Assembly: GCA_963652495.1 (NCBI GenBank)
Contig: CAVJTU010000004.1
Span: forward strand, 6,825-70,824
Reading direction: 5' to 3'
Origin: Anthropogastromicrobium sp963652495
Lineage (GTDB): Bacteria; Bacillota; Clostridia; Lachnospirales; Lachnospiraceae
Length of the DNA: 64,000 bases
Shown: piece after piece, positions 15,162 through 24,479 of the stretch
Layout of the letters: the number at the start of each line of letters is the position of its first letter
Position numbering within the stretch: the stretch's first letter is position 1
Notes under the pieces: model-generated
Told to the model about the DNA's origin: nothing
Database searches by the model: none
What the model saw: only the letters and a program-made list of their open reading frames with translations
Position numbers and translations under genes: made by a program

Positions 15162-16451
15162 ATGTTAGATATCAAGTTTGTCCGTGAGAATCCGGACGTT
15201 GTCAGACAGAATATCCGTAATAAGTTTCAGGATGCAAAGCTGCCGCTGGTTGATGAGGTGATCGCTCTGGATCTCCGCAACCGTGAGATCAAAAAGGAAG
15301 TAGAGACCCTTCGTGCAAATCATAAGAAGGCATCCAAGCAGTATGGTGCACTTCGCGCACAGGGAAAGGTAGAAGAGGCTGAGAAGCTTCGTGCAGAGGA
15401 TGCAGCTTCCGAGGAGCGCATGGAGGCATTGAGTGCAGAGGAGAAGCAGGTAGAGGCTGATCTGAAGCAGAAGATGATGATTATTCCGAATATCATTGAT
15501 CCGTCTGTTCCAATTGGAAAGGATGACAGCGAGAATGTTGAGGTAGAACGTTTCGGAGAGCCAGTTGTTCCGGATTTTGAGGTTCCATATCACACCGATA
15601 TCATGGAATCCTTCAACGGTATCGATCTTGACAGTGCAAGAAGAGTGGCTGGAAACGGATTTTACTATCTGATGGGCGACATTGCAAGATTACACTCCGC
15701 AGTGATTTCCTACGCAAGAGATTTCATGATCAACCGTGGCTTTACTTATTGCGTACCGCCTTTCATGATCAGAAGCGATGTTGTTACCGGTGTTATGAGT
15801 TTCGCAGAGATGGACGCTATGATGTATAAGATCGAGGGTGAGGATCTCTATCTGATCGGAACCAGCGAGCATTCCATGATTGGAAAGTTTATTGACACTG
15901 TTAACAAGGAAGAGAATCTTCCATACACGCTGACAAGCTACTCTCCGTGCTTCCGTAAGGAGAAGGGTGCTCACGGACTGGAGGAGAGAGGCGTATATCG
16001 TATCCATCAGTTCGAGAAGCAGGAGATGATCGTAATCTGTAAGCCTGAGGACAGCATGATGTGGTATGACAAGCTGTGGAAGAACACGGTAGACCTGTTC
16101 CGCAGCATGGACATTCCGGTTCGTACATTGGAGTGCTGCTCTGGCGACTTAGCTGACCTGAAGGTAAAGTCTGTCGATGTTGAGGCATGGTCTCCGCGTC
16201 AGAAGAAGTATTTCGAGGTAGGAAGCTGCTCCAATTTAGGAGATGCACAGGCGCGTCGTCTTGGTATCCGTGTTGTTGCACCGGATAAGACAAAGTATCT
16301 GGCTCATACTCTGAATAATACCGTAGTTGCTCCGCCGCGTATGCTGATCGCATTCTTAGAGAACAACTTACAGGCAGACGGAAGTGTTCGCATTCCGGAG
16401 GTTCTGCGTCCATACATGGGCGGAATGGAAAAGATGGTTCCGAAGAAATAA
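15162..16451 (+). CDS. serS: Seryl-tRNA synthetase
   Basis: The 429-residue class II synthetase charges tRNA-Ser. It has an N-terminal tRNA-binding coiled-coil arm (about 30-100), motif 2 with SPCFRKEKGAHG, and motif 3 in APPRMLIAFLEN. I chose ATG 15162 (MLDIKFVRENPDVV), the conserved N-terminus, preceded by AGAAAGG. Reading further upstream would run through the parS site. No T-box is visible in the short leader, unlike many Firmicute serS genes. Confidence 0.98.
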   Translation: MLDIKFVRENPDVVRQNIRNKFQDAKLPLVDEVIALDLRNREIKKEVETLRANHKKASKQYGALRAQGKVEEAEKLRAEDAASEERMEALSAEEKQVEADLKQKMMIIPNIIDPSVPIGKDDSENVEVERFGEPVVPDFEVPYHTDIMESFNGIDLDSARRVAGNGFYYLMGDIARLHSAVISYARDFMINRGFTYCVPPFMIRSDVVTGVMSFAEMDAMMYKIEGEDLYLIGTSEHSMIGKFIDTVNKEENLPYTLTSYSPCFRKEKGAHGLEERGVYRIHQFEKQEMIVICKPEDSMMWYDKLWKNTVDLFRSMDIPVRTLECCSGDLADLKVKSVDVEAWSPRQKKYFEVGSCSNLGDAQARRLGIRVVAPDKTKYLAHTLNNTVVAPPRMLIAFLENNLQADGSVRIPEVLRPYMGGMEKMVPKK

Positions 16452-16499
16452 GATTACTTGGTTGAAAATGAGAATGGTATTAGGAAATAGCAGAATACC

Positions 16500-16579
16500 A
16501 TGATACCAGGGTCAAAAGGTCAGAAAGCGGATACAAGCTTGCTTGCAAGAGGATTTTTGACCTCTTGCCCCAACATCAT
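16500..16579. repeat. Interspersed palindromic repeat A, copy 1
   Basis: 80 bp from ATGATACCAGGGTCAAAAGG to CTTGCCCCAACATCAT. The ends are near-complementary, and an inner hairpin (CAAGCTTGCTTG) lies between. The same element recurs at six other places in the window. Confidence 0.85.
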
Positions 16580-16605
16580 GTTAGAATGGTAAAGGAGGGA
16601 ACAAT

Positions 16606-17484
16606 ATGCACGCATACTTACCAGCGATCGGATTCGGGCAAATTAAGAAAAAATCTCAGCTTCAGCAGCTGTTAAGCAGTGTGCAGAGTTTCCCTGATCA
16701 GGTTCGTACCATCCGGTTGGATGAAGAAAGCAGTCTGGTTGTTTATACAAAGGAGGTCGCACCGAATATCGGGATGATGATCTGTGGAGAAGAGGACATG
16801 CAGGGCAGCTTTCAGATGGAGTATTACGCACCTTATATTAACAGTGATGTCTGTTCCTCACAGGCGGAGTGTTCGATCGAGCGCAAGAGTGCAAGAGAAG
16901 CATATGATGGCGTTTGTGATGATGCGAGACTGGGATTGAACCTGATTTTTGCTGTCAACAATTTTATGGAGTATCGAAAGTATCAGGTGCTTCAGGGTTT
17001 CTACCCAACTGTGACAGGCGTATGTCTGTCTGCTTTGTGTATACAGGGAAAGATTCTTCTTCCAATTCTCAAGCGACCGGAGACGGCACGTCTTGCCAGG
17101 AAGAAAGAGCAAGGACGCCAGAAGCTGATTGAGGCGGCAAGAGAAGGAAGTCAGGAGGCAATCGACAGTCTGACGATTGACGATATGAATCTAAGCAATA
17201 AGGTGGGCAGGCTGTTAAATAGCTGTGATATCTACACGATGGTTGAATCGAGTATCATGCCGTGCGGCATGGAATGCGATCGGTATACAATTATCGGAGA
17301 AATCATGAGCGTGGTTTTGCTTGTCAATGAAATCAGCAAGGAACCTCTGTGCCAGATGGATGTGATGTGCAATAATATCAGTATCCGTGTACTGGTCAAT
17401 CGCGCCGGATTGATGGGAGAGCCAATGGTGGGACGGCGCTTTAAAGGCGATATCTGGCTGCAGGGTATGGCAAACTTCATTTGA
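16606..17484 (+). CDS. DUF3881 family protein
   Basis: The 292-residue soluble protein starts MHAYLPAIGFGQIKKKSQLQ, the beginning I associate with the DUF3881 family restricted to Lachnospiraceae-type Clostridia. It has no signal peptide or transmembrane helix and several internal cysteines. A run of charged residues at 165-190 is probably helical. Function unknown. ATG follows AAAGGAGGGAACAAT. It is flanked by repeat A copy 1 upstream and tRNA-Arg downstream, so it probably forms its own transcript. Confidence 0.8.
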   Translation: MHAYLPAIGFGQIKKKSQLQQLLSSVQSFPDQVRTIRLDEESSLVVYTKEVAPNIGMMICGEEDMQGSFQMEYYAPYINSDVCSSQAECSIERKSAREAYDGVCDDARLGLNLIFAVNNFMEYRKYQVLQGFYPTVTGVCLSALCIQGKILLPILKRPETARLARKKEQGRQKLIEAAREGSQEAIDSLTIDDMNLSNKVGRLLNSCDIYTMVESSIMPCGMECDRYTIIGEIMSVVLLVNEISKEPLCQMDVMCNNISIRVLVNRAGLMGEPMVGRRFKGDIWLQGMANFI

Positions 17485-17575
17485 CAGACAACAGAAAGTA
17501 TGCTATGATAGGCAGTGTGTGGGGTGCCGTTTTGTGGTAAAAGAGAATGAATGGCATGCTGCATATGTGAATAAA

Positions 17576-17647
17576 GTTCTCTTAGTTAAATGGATATAAC
17601 AGGGACCTCCTAAGTCTCAGTTGTGGGTTCGATTCCCGCAGGGAACA
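17576..17647 (+). tRNA. tRNA-Arg (anticodon CCT)
   Basis: 72-nt cloverleaf: acceptor GTTCTCT/AGGGAAC, anticodon stem GGGAC/GTCTC around loop CTCCTAA (anticodon CCT, reading AGG), and T-arm TGTGGGTTCGATTCCCGCA. The 3' CCA is not encoded. No other tRNA is nearby. Confidence 0.93.
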
Positions 17648-17765
17648 GTTAAGAAGTGGTTATGACGGAAGATCGTGCGTGTCATTGCCACTTTTGTTTT
17701 GTGTAAATGGAATAAAGATGATTATCAGGACACAAATATGAATGGAAATACAAAGCGAAATATAA

Positions 17766-17813
17766 ATGATACCAGGGTCAAAAGGTCAGAAAGCCTTTTG
17801 ACCCCAACATCAT
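17766..17813. repeat. Interspersed palindromic repeat A, copy 2 (minimal form)
   Basis: 48 bp: two 20-bp arms (17766-17785 and 17794-17813) around an 8-nt loop, differing only at G-U-compatible or single positions. As RNA it would be a strong hairpin between the tRNA and the esterase gene. Confidence 0.88.
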
Positions 17814-17842
17814 ACAAATTGAAAGAATCAGGAGGAGGCAAC

Positions 17843-18580
17843 ATGAAAAAGGAATATATCGAACATTACAGTAGGTGCCTTGGAAAGACGATGCACATGT
17901 GTATTTATGGTCATGCCGGTGTGCCAGTGCTTGCGATCCCGACGCAGGATTCCAAATGCCATAATTATGAAGATTTTGGTGTAATCGGGCAGCTGAGCGA
18001 TTATATTGAGCAGGGGCGCATTCAGTTTTTTACTGTAGACACGGTAGACGAAGAGAGCTGGTCTTGCCAGAATGGTATTTTGTCATGGCGTTCCGCAAGA
18101 CAAGAGCAGTATCATCATTATCTGGTGGAGGAGGCCTATTCCGTCATCATGGAGAAAAGCCTGTCGGCCACGCTTCCAATCGTGACTGGTCTTAGCTTAG
18201 GGGCAAACCATGCGGCAATCACTTTCTTACGTCGTCCGGAATTGTTCAGCGGAATGCTTGCACTGTCTGGTGTGTACAACAGCGATTATTTCTTTCATGG
18301 TTGGTGCGATGGAAATCTATACCAAAATTCCCCAGAGCGTTTTCTTGAAAATATGCCGGCAGATCATCCGTACATTGCCCTGTACAACCAGAAGAATATG
18401 ATTTTCTGTGTCGGTCAGGGAGCATGGGAGTATGAGGGCGTTCAGACCTTAAATAACCTGAAGCGCATCTTTGATGAGAAAGGAATCCATGCATGGTGCG
18501 ATTTTTGGGGAAGTGATGTTTCGCATGACTGGTATTGGTGGTTTATTCAGCTGCGATATTTTCTGCCCAGACTAATCTAA
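17843..18580 (+). CDS. Alpha/beta-hydrolase esterase (putative esterase D family)
   Basis: The 245-residue cytoplasmic esterase-like protein starts MKKEYIEHYSRCLGKTMHM. The nucleophile elbow is GLSLGANHA (Ser about 120) and the catalytic His is in DVSHDWYWW near the C-terminus. It resembles the esterase D/S-formylglutathione hydrolase fold group. The substrate is unknown. ATG 17843 is preceded by GGAGGAGGCAAC; frames open further upstream only by running through repeat A. It ends in a strong terminator. Confidence 0.85.
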   Translation: MKKEYIEHYSRCLGKTMHMCIYGHAGVPVLAIPTQDSKCHNYEDFGVIGQLSDYIEQGRIQFFTVDTVDEESWSCQNGILSWRSARQEQYHHYLVEEAYSVIMEKSLSATLPIVTGLSLGANHAAITFLRRPELFSGMLALSGVYNSDYFFHGWCDGNLYQNSPERFLENMPADHPYIALYNQKNMIFCVGQGAWEYEGVQTLNNLKRIFDEKGIHAWCDFWGSDVSHDWYWWFIQLRYFLPRLI

Positions 18581-18603
18581 AATGAAGAATGATTTTGAAA
18601 AAT

Positions 18604-18648
18604 AAGACTCATGTGTGCTTTTCCATTGATAAGGCATACATGAGTCTT
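18604..18648 (+). terminator. Terminator after the esterase gene
   Basis: AAGACTCATGTGTGC (18604-18618) pairs with 18634-18648 with one G-U pair, flanked by A- and T-rich sequence. Confidence 0.82.
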
Positions 18649-18680
18649 TGCATATGGGATGCTATACTTACGGAAATAGC

Positions 18681-18750
18681 CAAAGTGGACATTCGTAATT
18701 CGCTTCTACACCGAATAGTAGCTTCGCAGCTTGCCTGATTCGGTTAAATA
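18681..18750. repeat. Interspersed repeat B, copy 1
   Basis: Shares CAAAGTGGACATTCG, CACCGAATA and GATTCGGTTAAA with copies at 32.5, 41.7 and 42.4 kb. It supplies the stop codon of the convergent MATE gene (18744-18746). Confidence 0.7.
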
Positions 18751-20117
18751 CGATGCTTTTTTTTGTGCAGACCTACTTTATGATAGTAGATAAAGAGAAG
18801 GGTGCTGCAAAGAATCCAACCGAGTGGATATCCTAAAGCAATGGATGTAATGGTGTTAAAACATTTTGAGATGATGAACAGGTAGATCTGACGGAATACG
18901 ATGAAACTTCCCATCATGATCACCATTGGTGCAGTGGAATTTCCTGCACCGCGCAAGGCATTGGCATAGATCTGATTAAAGCAGATTGCAATATAAAATG
19001 GCATCATCAGACGTATAAAGCGGACTCCGAAGGCAAGTACCTCTGGATCTTGTGTGAAAAGGGATGCCAGTGTGGGGGCAAATAAGAGCACCGGGAACAT
19101 TAAAATTACGGCAGTGCCGATCGCAGTGAAAAGCGCAATTGTGGTGCCTTTTTTTGCACGCTGCATATTGCCGGCACCAAGATTTTGACCGACAAAGGTG
19201 GTAACAGACAGACCGATACTTTGAATCGGAAGCAGACAGAATTTATCCAGTTTTCCGTAGGTAGTCCATCCAGCCATACAGGACGAACCAAAGTGGTTGA
19301 TGTAGGACTGAACAAATACGTTGGAGAAAGAGGTAACTGCCATTTGAATTCCTGCTGGAAAACCAATGCAAAGGATTGAGATTGTGGTGCTTTTGTCAAT
19401 TCTGAGATCTTTCCAGACAAGCTTGTAGACGTTGGTCTCTCTTGTTAGAATCGCCAAAACGAGGATTGCGGAAACCCACTGGGATATAATTGTGGCAAAT
19501 GCAACACCCGATACACCCATGTGAAAAACAATGACAAAGAGCAGATCGAGAATGATATTTGTTATCGCACAGATAATTAAAATGTAAAGCGGGCGTGTAG
19601 AGTCACCAACGGCTCTAAGGATTCCGGATCCCATGTTGTAGAGCATCAGACCAGAGACACCGGCAAAGTAAATTTTCAGATAACGGGAGGATTCTGGCAT
19701 GACATCCTCAGGAGTGTCCATCAGGCGAAGAAACATGGGAGATAAAAATAAACCTGCAATTGTGAAGAATACAGCGAGTACAAGTGTCAGAGCGATTGTG
19801 GTGTGTACAGTGCGGTGAAGTGCTTTGTTGTCGCGGCTGCCAAAGTTGTGTGAGATAACCACAGCTGCACCGGTGGATAATCCTGAGAAAAATCCAATAA
19901 TGGTGTTGATAATGCAGTCAGTTGAGCCGACTGCAGCGAGCGCTGTTTTACTGACATAGTTGCCGACAACAATACTGTCAACTGTGTTGTAGAGCTGCTG
20001 AAACAGATTTCCAACGAGAAGCGGAAGTGCAAACAGAATCAGCTGCTTGGCAATGTTCCCTTCGGTCATCAGCCTTGCATTGGAGGAATGCTTTTTTTGT
20101 GAGGTAGAAAAAATCAT
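18744..20117 (-). CDS. MATE family multidrug efflux transporter
   Basis: The 457-residue membrane protein has twelve hydrophobic segments in two halves (MatE repeats). N-terminal LFALPLLVGNLFQQLYNTVDSIVVG is characteristic (given in parts). It probably exports drugs or metabolites by ion antiport. ATG 20117 has AGAAAGGTG upstream; an ATG at 20153 has no site. Its C-terminal end lies within repeat B, so the last residues (KKKHRI) may have been reshaped by the repeat. Confidence 0.93.
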   Translation of the reverse strand: MIFSTSQKKHSSNARLMTEGNIAKQLILFALPLLVGNLFQQLYNTVDSIVVGNYVSKTALAAVGSTDCIINTIIGFFSGLSTGAAVVISHNFGSRDNKALHRTVHTTIALTLVLAVFFTIAGLFLSPMFLRLMDTPEDVMPESSRYLKIYFAGVSGLMLYNMGSGILRAVGDSTRPLYILIICAITNIILDLLFVIVFHMGVSGVAFATIISQWVSAILVLAILTRETNVYKLVWKDLRIDKSTTISILCIGFPAGIQMAVTSFSNVFVQSYINHFGSSCMAGWTTYGKLDKFCLLPIQSIGLSVTTFVGQNLGAGNMQRAKKGTTIALFTAIGTAVILMFPVLLFAPTLASLFTQDPEVLAFGVRFIRLMMPFYIAICFNQIYANALRGAGNSTAPMVIMMGSFIVFRQIYLFIISKCFNTITSIALGYPLGWILCSTLLFIYYHKVGLHKKKHRI

Positions 20118-20251
20118 GGCAACACCTTTCTGCGATTTAGAGAAATTTTTCATGCGTCCATTGTAACATATCTTTTACTTAAAGGCAACATTTGGGTAAA
20201 AGATAGTTTTTGGGACCGTCTGCATCCAACCACCAAAGTGCAGTGGGGTTT

Positions 20252-20435
20252 ATGCTCCCATTATCAAACTTTCTAAATAAGAACGTCAGTTTCTTAGAAG
20301 TTTCTTAGAAATTCATTACCTTTAGGTGATATGCAGTTTACCGGGGAAGAGAAAAATACGGTGGAATGTCCATTCGGAAAAACATGATTTTATGAACAAA
20401 AGCACTTGACATAATGGGAGCATATGCTACATAAT
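20252..20435 (+). promoter_or_regulatory. Promoter region of the SpoIIE-type operon with a 13-bp inverted repeat
   Basis: TTGACA (20406-20411), an 18-bp spacer and CATAAT (20430-20435) form a likely promoter. The spacer begins with ATAATGGGAGCAT (20411-20423), an exact inverted copy of ATGCTCCCATTAT at 20252-20264. Tandem TTTCTTAGAA repeats (20290, 20301) lie between. The arrangement suggests a looping regulator. Confidence 0.5.
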
Positions 20436-20523
20436 TAAGGTGTGTGTACTTCTGGAGAATATTTGAGTGATTTTTCAGAAGGAATGCATATGAACAGAAT
20501 TTACTGGAGAAAGGAGGATGTAT

Positions 20524-23343
20524 ATGGACCTCGTGGTTCCCGTTTTTTCCAGTGCCGCCATGGTAGTGCTTATTTATCTGGCAGAAAAGTATACGGCGGC
20601 ACAGAAGCTTCCATATAAGGTGAAACAGCTGATAATCGGAATCCTGTTCGGCGGTCTTGCAATTTTTTCTAGTGAGCATGGTATCATTTCTAAGGATATG
20701 ATAATAAATGTGGCCGATTCGGCACCGCTGTGCGCCGGTCTTGTATTTGGTGCACATGCAGGTATCATTTCGGGTGTTATTGGCGGACTGTTCAGATTCC
20801 TTCAGGGAACTGGCAATTATACCAGACTCGCCAGTTCGGTGTCAATCGTTCTTATCGGATACATTGCGGCGATTCTGCGTGATTTAATGTTTGACGATAA
20901 GAAACCTACATGGATTTACGGAGTGGGGATTGCCTGCGTATGTGAAGATATTCATATGCTGCTCATCTTCTTGTTTAATCTGGATGACGCATCGACAGCG
21001 TTCTCATTCGTAAATAGATGTACGATTCCAGTGGCAGTGGGAAATGCTGTTGCAGTTGGAATGGCACTGGTTGTTGTAGCATTTTTCAGCAAAGAGAAGT
21101 TTGGAAAAAAAGAGAAAGGAAAAGAGAATATTGCGCAGACGTTTCAGCGTTGGCTGCTGGTTTGCATTGTTTGCGCGTATGCGCTTACGAGCATATTTAC
21201 TTTCCGTTTGCAAAGCAACGTGACAGAGACACAGATTATGATGACTGTCAATCAGACGTTGTCAGATGTATCTCAGGACATTAAAGATACTATCAGTGAT
21301 CATCTGCTGAATGTAACGGAGCAAGTGAAGAAAGAATATCTTGCTTCTTCCGACTGGAATTCAGAATCCCTTCTTGAACTGGCAAATACTTATGGAGTTA
21401 CCGATATCAATGTATTTGACAAGGATGGGATTGTCACAGAGTCCAGCTATTCGGGATTCATCGGTTATGATATGTATAGTGGAAGCCAGTCAGAGGAGTT
21501 TATGTGTCTGTTTGACGGCAAAACAACGAAATATGTGCAGGAATACCAGTCGCTTGACTATGATTCAAGCATAACCCGTAAGTATGCAGGAGTTTTGCTT
21601 TCGGATGATACGGCACTTCAGGTAGGTTATTCTTATGAGCAATATAAGAGTAGTGTTGATGAGGCGGTATTTGATGCTACAAAAAATCGTCATATCGGAA
21701 ATCACGGATTTATCATGATATGTGATGAAAACTGGCAGGTTGTCGCAGACGGCAATGAGCATGATGGTATGAATGTGGAGGATTTAGGCATCCATATCGA
21801 TGAGGACACGATGCAGGAAAATACACAGTATAAATCTGAAATAGACGGAACATGGTGTCTTTACGCTTTTCTGTTTACAGAAGGTTACTGTATCATTGGT
21901 GCTATTCCAGAGGCAGAGGCACATTATATGAGGAATGTTTCGATATATGTAAGTGTGCTTGTGGAAATTATCATTTTTGCAGCGTTGTTTGTGCTAGTAT
22001 ATTTTCTTGTTAAAAAGGTCATTATCAACAATCTTCGCAAAGTCAATAACAGTCTTGCGCAGATCACAAACGGTAATCTGAATGTGATGGTCAACGTCCG
22101 CACGAATGCGGAGTTTTCATCATTGTCTGATGATATAAACTCTACAGTCTGTACGCTGAAGGCATATATTGCAGAAGCGGCAGCCAGAATCGATCAGGAA
22201 CTGGAATACGCAAAGGAGATTCAGTATTCGGCATTGCCTTCTACATTTCCGCCATATCCGGAGCAAAATCACTTTGATATATATGCTCAGATGTTTACAG
22301 CGAAAGAAGTTGGAGGCGATTTCTATGATTTCTATATGCTGGATGACTATACGATTGCTTTTCTGATTGCAGATGTTTCCGGTAAGGGGATTCCGGCAGC
22401 ACTCTTTATGATGACAGCAAAGACTACTATCAAGGATCTGGCAGAACGCGGACTTCCGGTAAATGAGATATTGCGTGAGGCCAATGAAAAACTGTGCAAG
22501 GGCAATAAGGCAGGAATGTTTGTTACTGCCTGTATGGGAATTCTGGATCTGCGTACAGGCAAACTTCAATTTTCTAATGCCGGACATAATCCGCCGTTGA
22601 TGAAGCATAAGGATGGAACATTTGAATATCTTCGTGTGAAACCAGGATTCGTATTGGCAGGCATGGAGGGTGTTCATTATCGTTTGAATGAATATATTCT
22701 TCATCCAGGTGATCGTATTTTCTTTTACACAGATGGTGTGACTGAGGCAACTAGTGGAGAAAAAAAGCTCTATGGTGAGGAACGTCTAAAAGACTTTTTG
22801 AATACGCACAATCAAATGACTTCAAAGGAATTGCTGCATGCAGTGAAGTCAAATATTGACTTTTTTGTGGATAGAGCGCCACAGTTTGATGACATAACCA
22901 TGTTGATGTTTGATTATTTTGGGGGTGCAGCAATGAAAGAGGAGAGAGTTTTTTCGGCAGATATCAACGCACTTTCGGAGGTGCAGGGATTTTTTGAGAA
23001 GTTGCTGGAACAATTGGCCTGCCCAATGAAAATTCAAATAGCAGTCAGTGTTGCTATTGAAGAGATCTTTGTGAATATTGCAAATTATGCATATCCAACA
23101 GGGAACGGAAAGGTTGCGGCAGGTTTTACGTTTGAACCGGAGAGCAGGATTGCTACATTTGAATTTCGTGATCGGGGCGTTCCTTTTGATCCGTTGAAGC
23201 AGAAGGAGCCGGACATCACACTTTCTGCCGAAAAACGTGCCATTGGAGGTCTTGGTATCTTGATTACACGAAAAACTATGGACAGAGTGACTTACCGATA
23301 TGAAGGCGGTGAAAACATTCTGACTATGCAAAAAAATATATAA
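20524..23343 (+). CDS. Membrane sensor SpoIIE/RsbU-type phosphatase fused to RsbW-type ATPase
   Basis: The 939-residue modular regulator starts at the second ATG, 6 nt after AAGGAGG. Residues 1-190 are LytS-like transmembrane helices. A further helix near 210 and one near 485 bracket an extracellular sensor-like region, followed by a HAMP segment (about 505-560). The PP2C/SpoIIE phosphatase (about 570-795) shows GGDFYDF, ADVSGKGIPAALFM, TDGVTEA and FDDITMLMF. A C-terminal HATPase_c domain (about 810-939) has the N-box EEIFVNIANYAY and FRDRGVPFDP. In known partner-switching systems these are separate proteins acting on STAS antagonists. The genes that follow encode two STAS domains. Stop overlaps repeat A. 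Confidence 0.9.
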   Translation: MDLVVPVFSSAAMVVLIYLAEKYTAAQKLPYKVKQLIIGILFGGLAIFSSEHGIISKDMIINVADSAPLCAGLVFGAHAGIISGVIGGLFRFLQGTGNYTRLASSVSIVLIGYIAAILRDLMFDDKKPTWIYGVGIACVCEDIHMLLIFLFNLDDASTAFSFVNRCTIPVAVGNAVAVGMALVVVAFFSKEKFGKKEKGKENIAQTFQRWLLVCIVCAYALTSIFTFRLQSNVTETQIMMTVNQTLSDVSQDIKDTISDHLLNVTEQVKKEYLASSDWNSESLLELANTYGVTDINVFDKDGIVTESSYSGFIGYDMYSGSQSEEFMCLFDGKTTKYVQEYQSLDYDSSITRKYAGVLLSDDTALQVGYSYEQYKSSVDEAVFDATKNRHIGNHGFIMICDENWQVVADGNEHDGMNVEDLGIHIDEDTMQENTQYKSEIDGTWCLYAFLFTEGYCIIGAIPEAEAHYMRNVSIYVSVLVEIIIFAALFVLVYFLVKKVIINNLRKVNNSLAQITNGNLNVMVNVRTNAEFSSLSDDINSTVCTLKAYIAEAAARIDQELEYAKEIQYSALPSTFPPYPEQNHFDIYAQMFTAKEVGGDFYDFYMLDDYTIAFLIADVSGKGIPAALFMMTAKTTIKDLAERGLPVNEILREANEKLCKGNKAGMFVTACMGILDLRTGKLQFSNAGHNPPLMKHKDGTFEYLRVKPGFVLAGMEGVHYRLNEYILHPGDRIFFYTDGVTEATSGEKKLYGEERLKDFLNTHNQMTSKELLHAVKSNIDFFVDRAPQFDDITMLMFDYFGGAAMKEERVFSADINALSEVQGFFEKLLEQLACPMKIQIAVSVAIEEIFVNIANYAYPTGNGKVAAGFTFEPESRIATFEFRDRGVPFDPLKQKEPDITLSAEKRAIGGLGILITRKTMDRVTYRYEGGENILTMQKNI

Positions 23344-23490
23344 TGATACCAGGGTCAAAAGGTCAGAAAGCCGATGCAAGTTTGCTTGCAAGAGGATTTT
23401 TGACCTCTTGACCCGCCAAAAAACATGAGCAAGATTACGAATGGTTTTGAAGATTGCGAGAGTGCAAAACACGTAGCAATCTGGTATCAT
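23343..23490. repeat. Interspersed palindromic repeat A, copy 3 (long form)
   Basis: 148 bp bounded by ATGATACCAG and its exact complement CTGGTATCAT. It has the shared left half (GGGTCAAAAGGTCAGAAAGC, hairpin, GACCTCTTGACCC) and a right half with AGATTGCGAGAGTGCAAA. It begins on the last base of the phosphatase stop codon. Confidence 0.85.
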
Positions 23491-23613
23491 ATATAATTAT
23501 TCAGAAACATGTTAAATGTTTTGACGCGTTGTATTCAAACAGCGCAGCGGTCCATTCGATTTCAGCAGAACGCATGAACTGCAACATACTATTAATTGTG
23601 GAGGTATAATATA

Positions 23614-23910
23614 ATGCAAATAAACCAATATCAAGTAGCTGAAAAGCTGACCCTTACGATAGAGGGACGTATAGACACGACAACGGCTCCAAGTCTGGAG
23701 ACAGTGATTAACAGTATGGACAGCAATGTGAAGGAGCTGGTGCTGGATATGAAGGGAGTTGAGTACATATCTTCTGCGGGGCTTCGTATCCTGTTGGCTG
23801 CTCAGAAGAAGATGAGCAAAGTTGGAAGTTTAAAACTTACTGGTGTTTGCGATGCAGTAATGGAAGTTTTTGAGATGACCGGCTTTGCCGATATTTTGGA
23901 GATTGAGTGA
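23614..23910 (+). CDS. STAS-domain anti-sigma factor antagonist
   Basis: The 98-residue single STAS domain starts MQINQYQVAEKLTLTIEGRI. The phosphorylatable serine is in VEYISSAGLRILL, as in RsbV/SpoIIAA. It should be phosphorylated by an RsbW-like kinase and dephosphorylated by a SpoIIE-type phosphatase, both supplied by the preceding gene (inference). ATG 23614 follows TGGAGGT. The next gene starts on its last stop base. Confidence 0.92.
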   Translation: MQINQYQVAEKLTLTIEGRIDTTTAPSLETVINSMDSNVKELVLDMKGVEYISSAGLRILLAAQKKMSKVGSLKLTGVCDAVMEVFEMTGFADILEIE

Positions 23911-24479
23911 TGGAATTGGTGAGTGAGGCAATTATTTTTGCCACAAAGGCGCATGATGGGATGCGTCGTAAGAATGCTAGTATCCCATATATTTTGCATC
24001 CGATGGAGGCAGCTGCGATTGTAGGTTCTATGACCAGCAATCAGGAGGTTATCGCCGCGGCTGCACTGCATGATGTAGTGGAAGATGCGGGAGTCTCTAT
24101 GGAGGATGTCGAAAGTCATTTCGGGAAACGAGTTGCAGAGCTGGTTGCATCAGAGACGGAAAATAAGCGAAGAAATCTTCCAGCTGAAAATACATGGAAG
24201 ATCCGTAAGCAAGAAGCATTGCGATTTCTGAAAGAGACGGATGATCTGGAGATAAAGATGCTTTATCTGGGAGATAAGCTTGCTAATGTGCGTTCTATCT
24301 ATTATATTTGGAAGAAGGAAGGACACGCAATGTGGCAGATCTTCAATCAGAAAGATCCAGTTCAGCAGGCATGGTACTATCGCAGTATTGCGGACAGTGT
24401 TAAAGAACTTTCTGATACATTGGCATGGCAGGAGTTTAATGAATTGGTTAATACTATATTTAAGGAGGTATTGGTATGA
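23910..24479 (+). CDS. RelA/SpoT-like HD hydrolase (small alarmone hydrolase type)
   Basis: The 189-residue HD-domain protein resembles the hydrolase half of RelA/SpoT enzymes: YILHPMEAAAIVG, ALHDVVEDAGVSMEDVESHFG and LGDKLANVRSI supply the metal-binding His, His-Asp and Asp. No synthetase domain is present. Likely activity is removal of pyrophosphate from (p)ppGpp or a related nucleotide. It overlaps the STAS gene by one base and the STAS-kinase gene by four, so the three are translationally coupled. Confidence 0.85.
   Translation: MELVSEAIIFATKAHDGMRRKNASIPYILHPMEAAAIVGSMTSNQEVIAAAALHDVVEDAGVSMEDVESHFGKRVAELVASETENKRRNLPAENTWKIRKQEALRFLKETDDLEIKMLYLGDKLANVRSIYYIWKKEGHAMWQIFNQKDPVQQAWYYRSIADSVKELSDTLAWQEFNELVNTIFKEVLV

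Noticed and set aside
20338..20757. Minus-strand frame opposite the SpoIIE-type gene start
   Set aside because: It is antisense to a certain gene and covers its promoter; no family resemblance.
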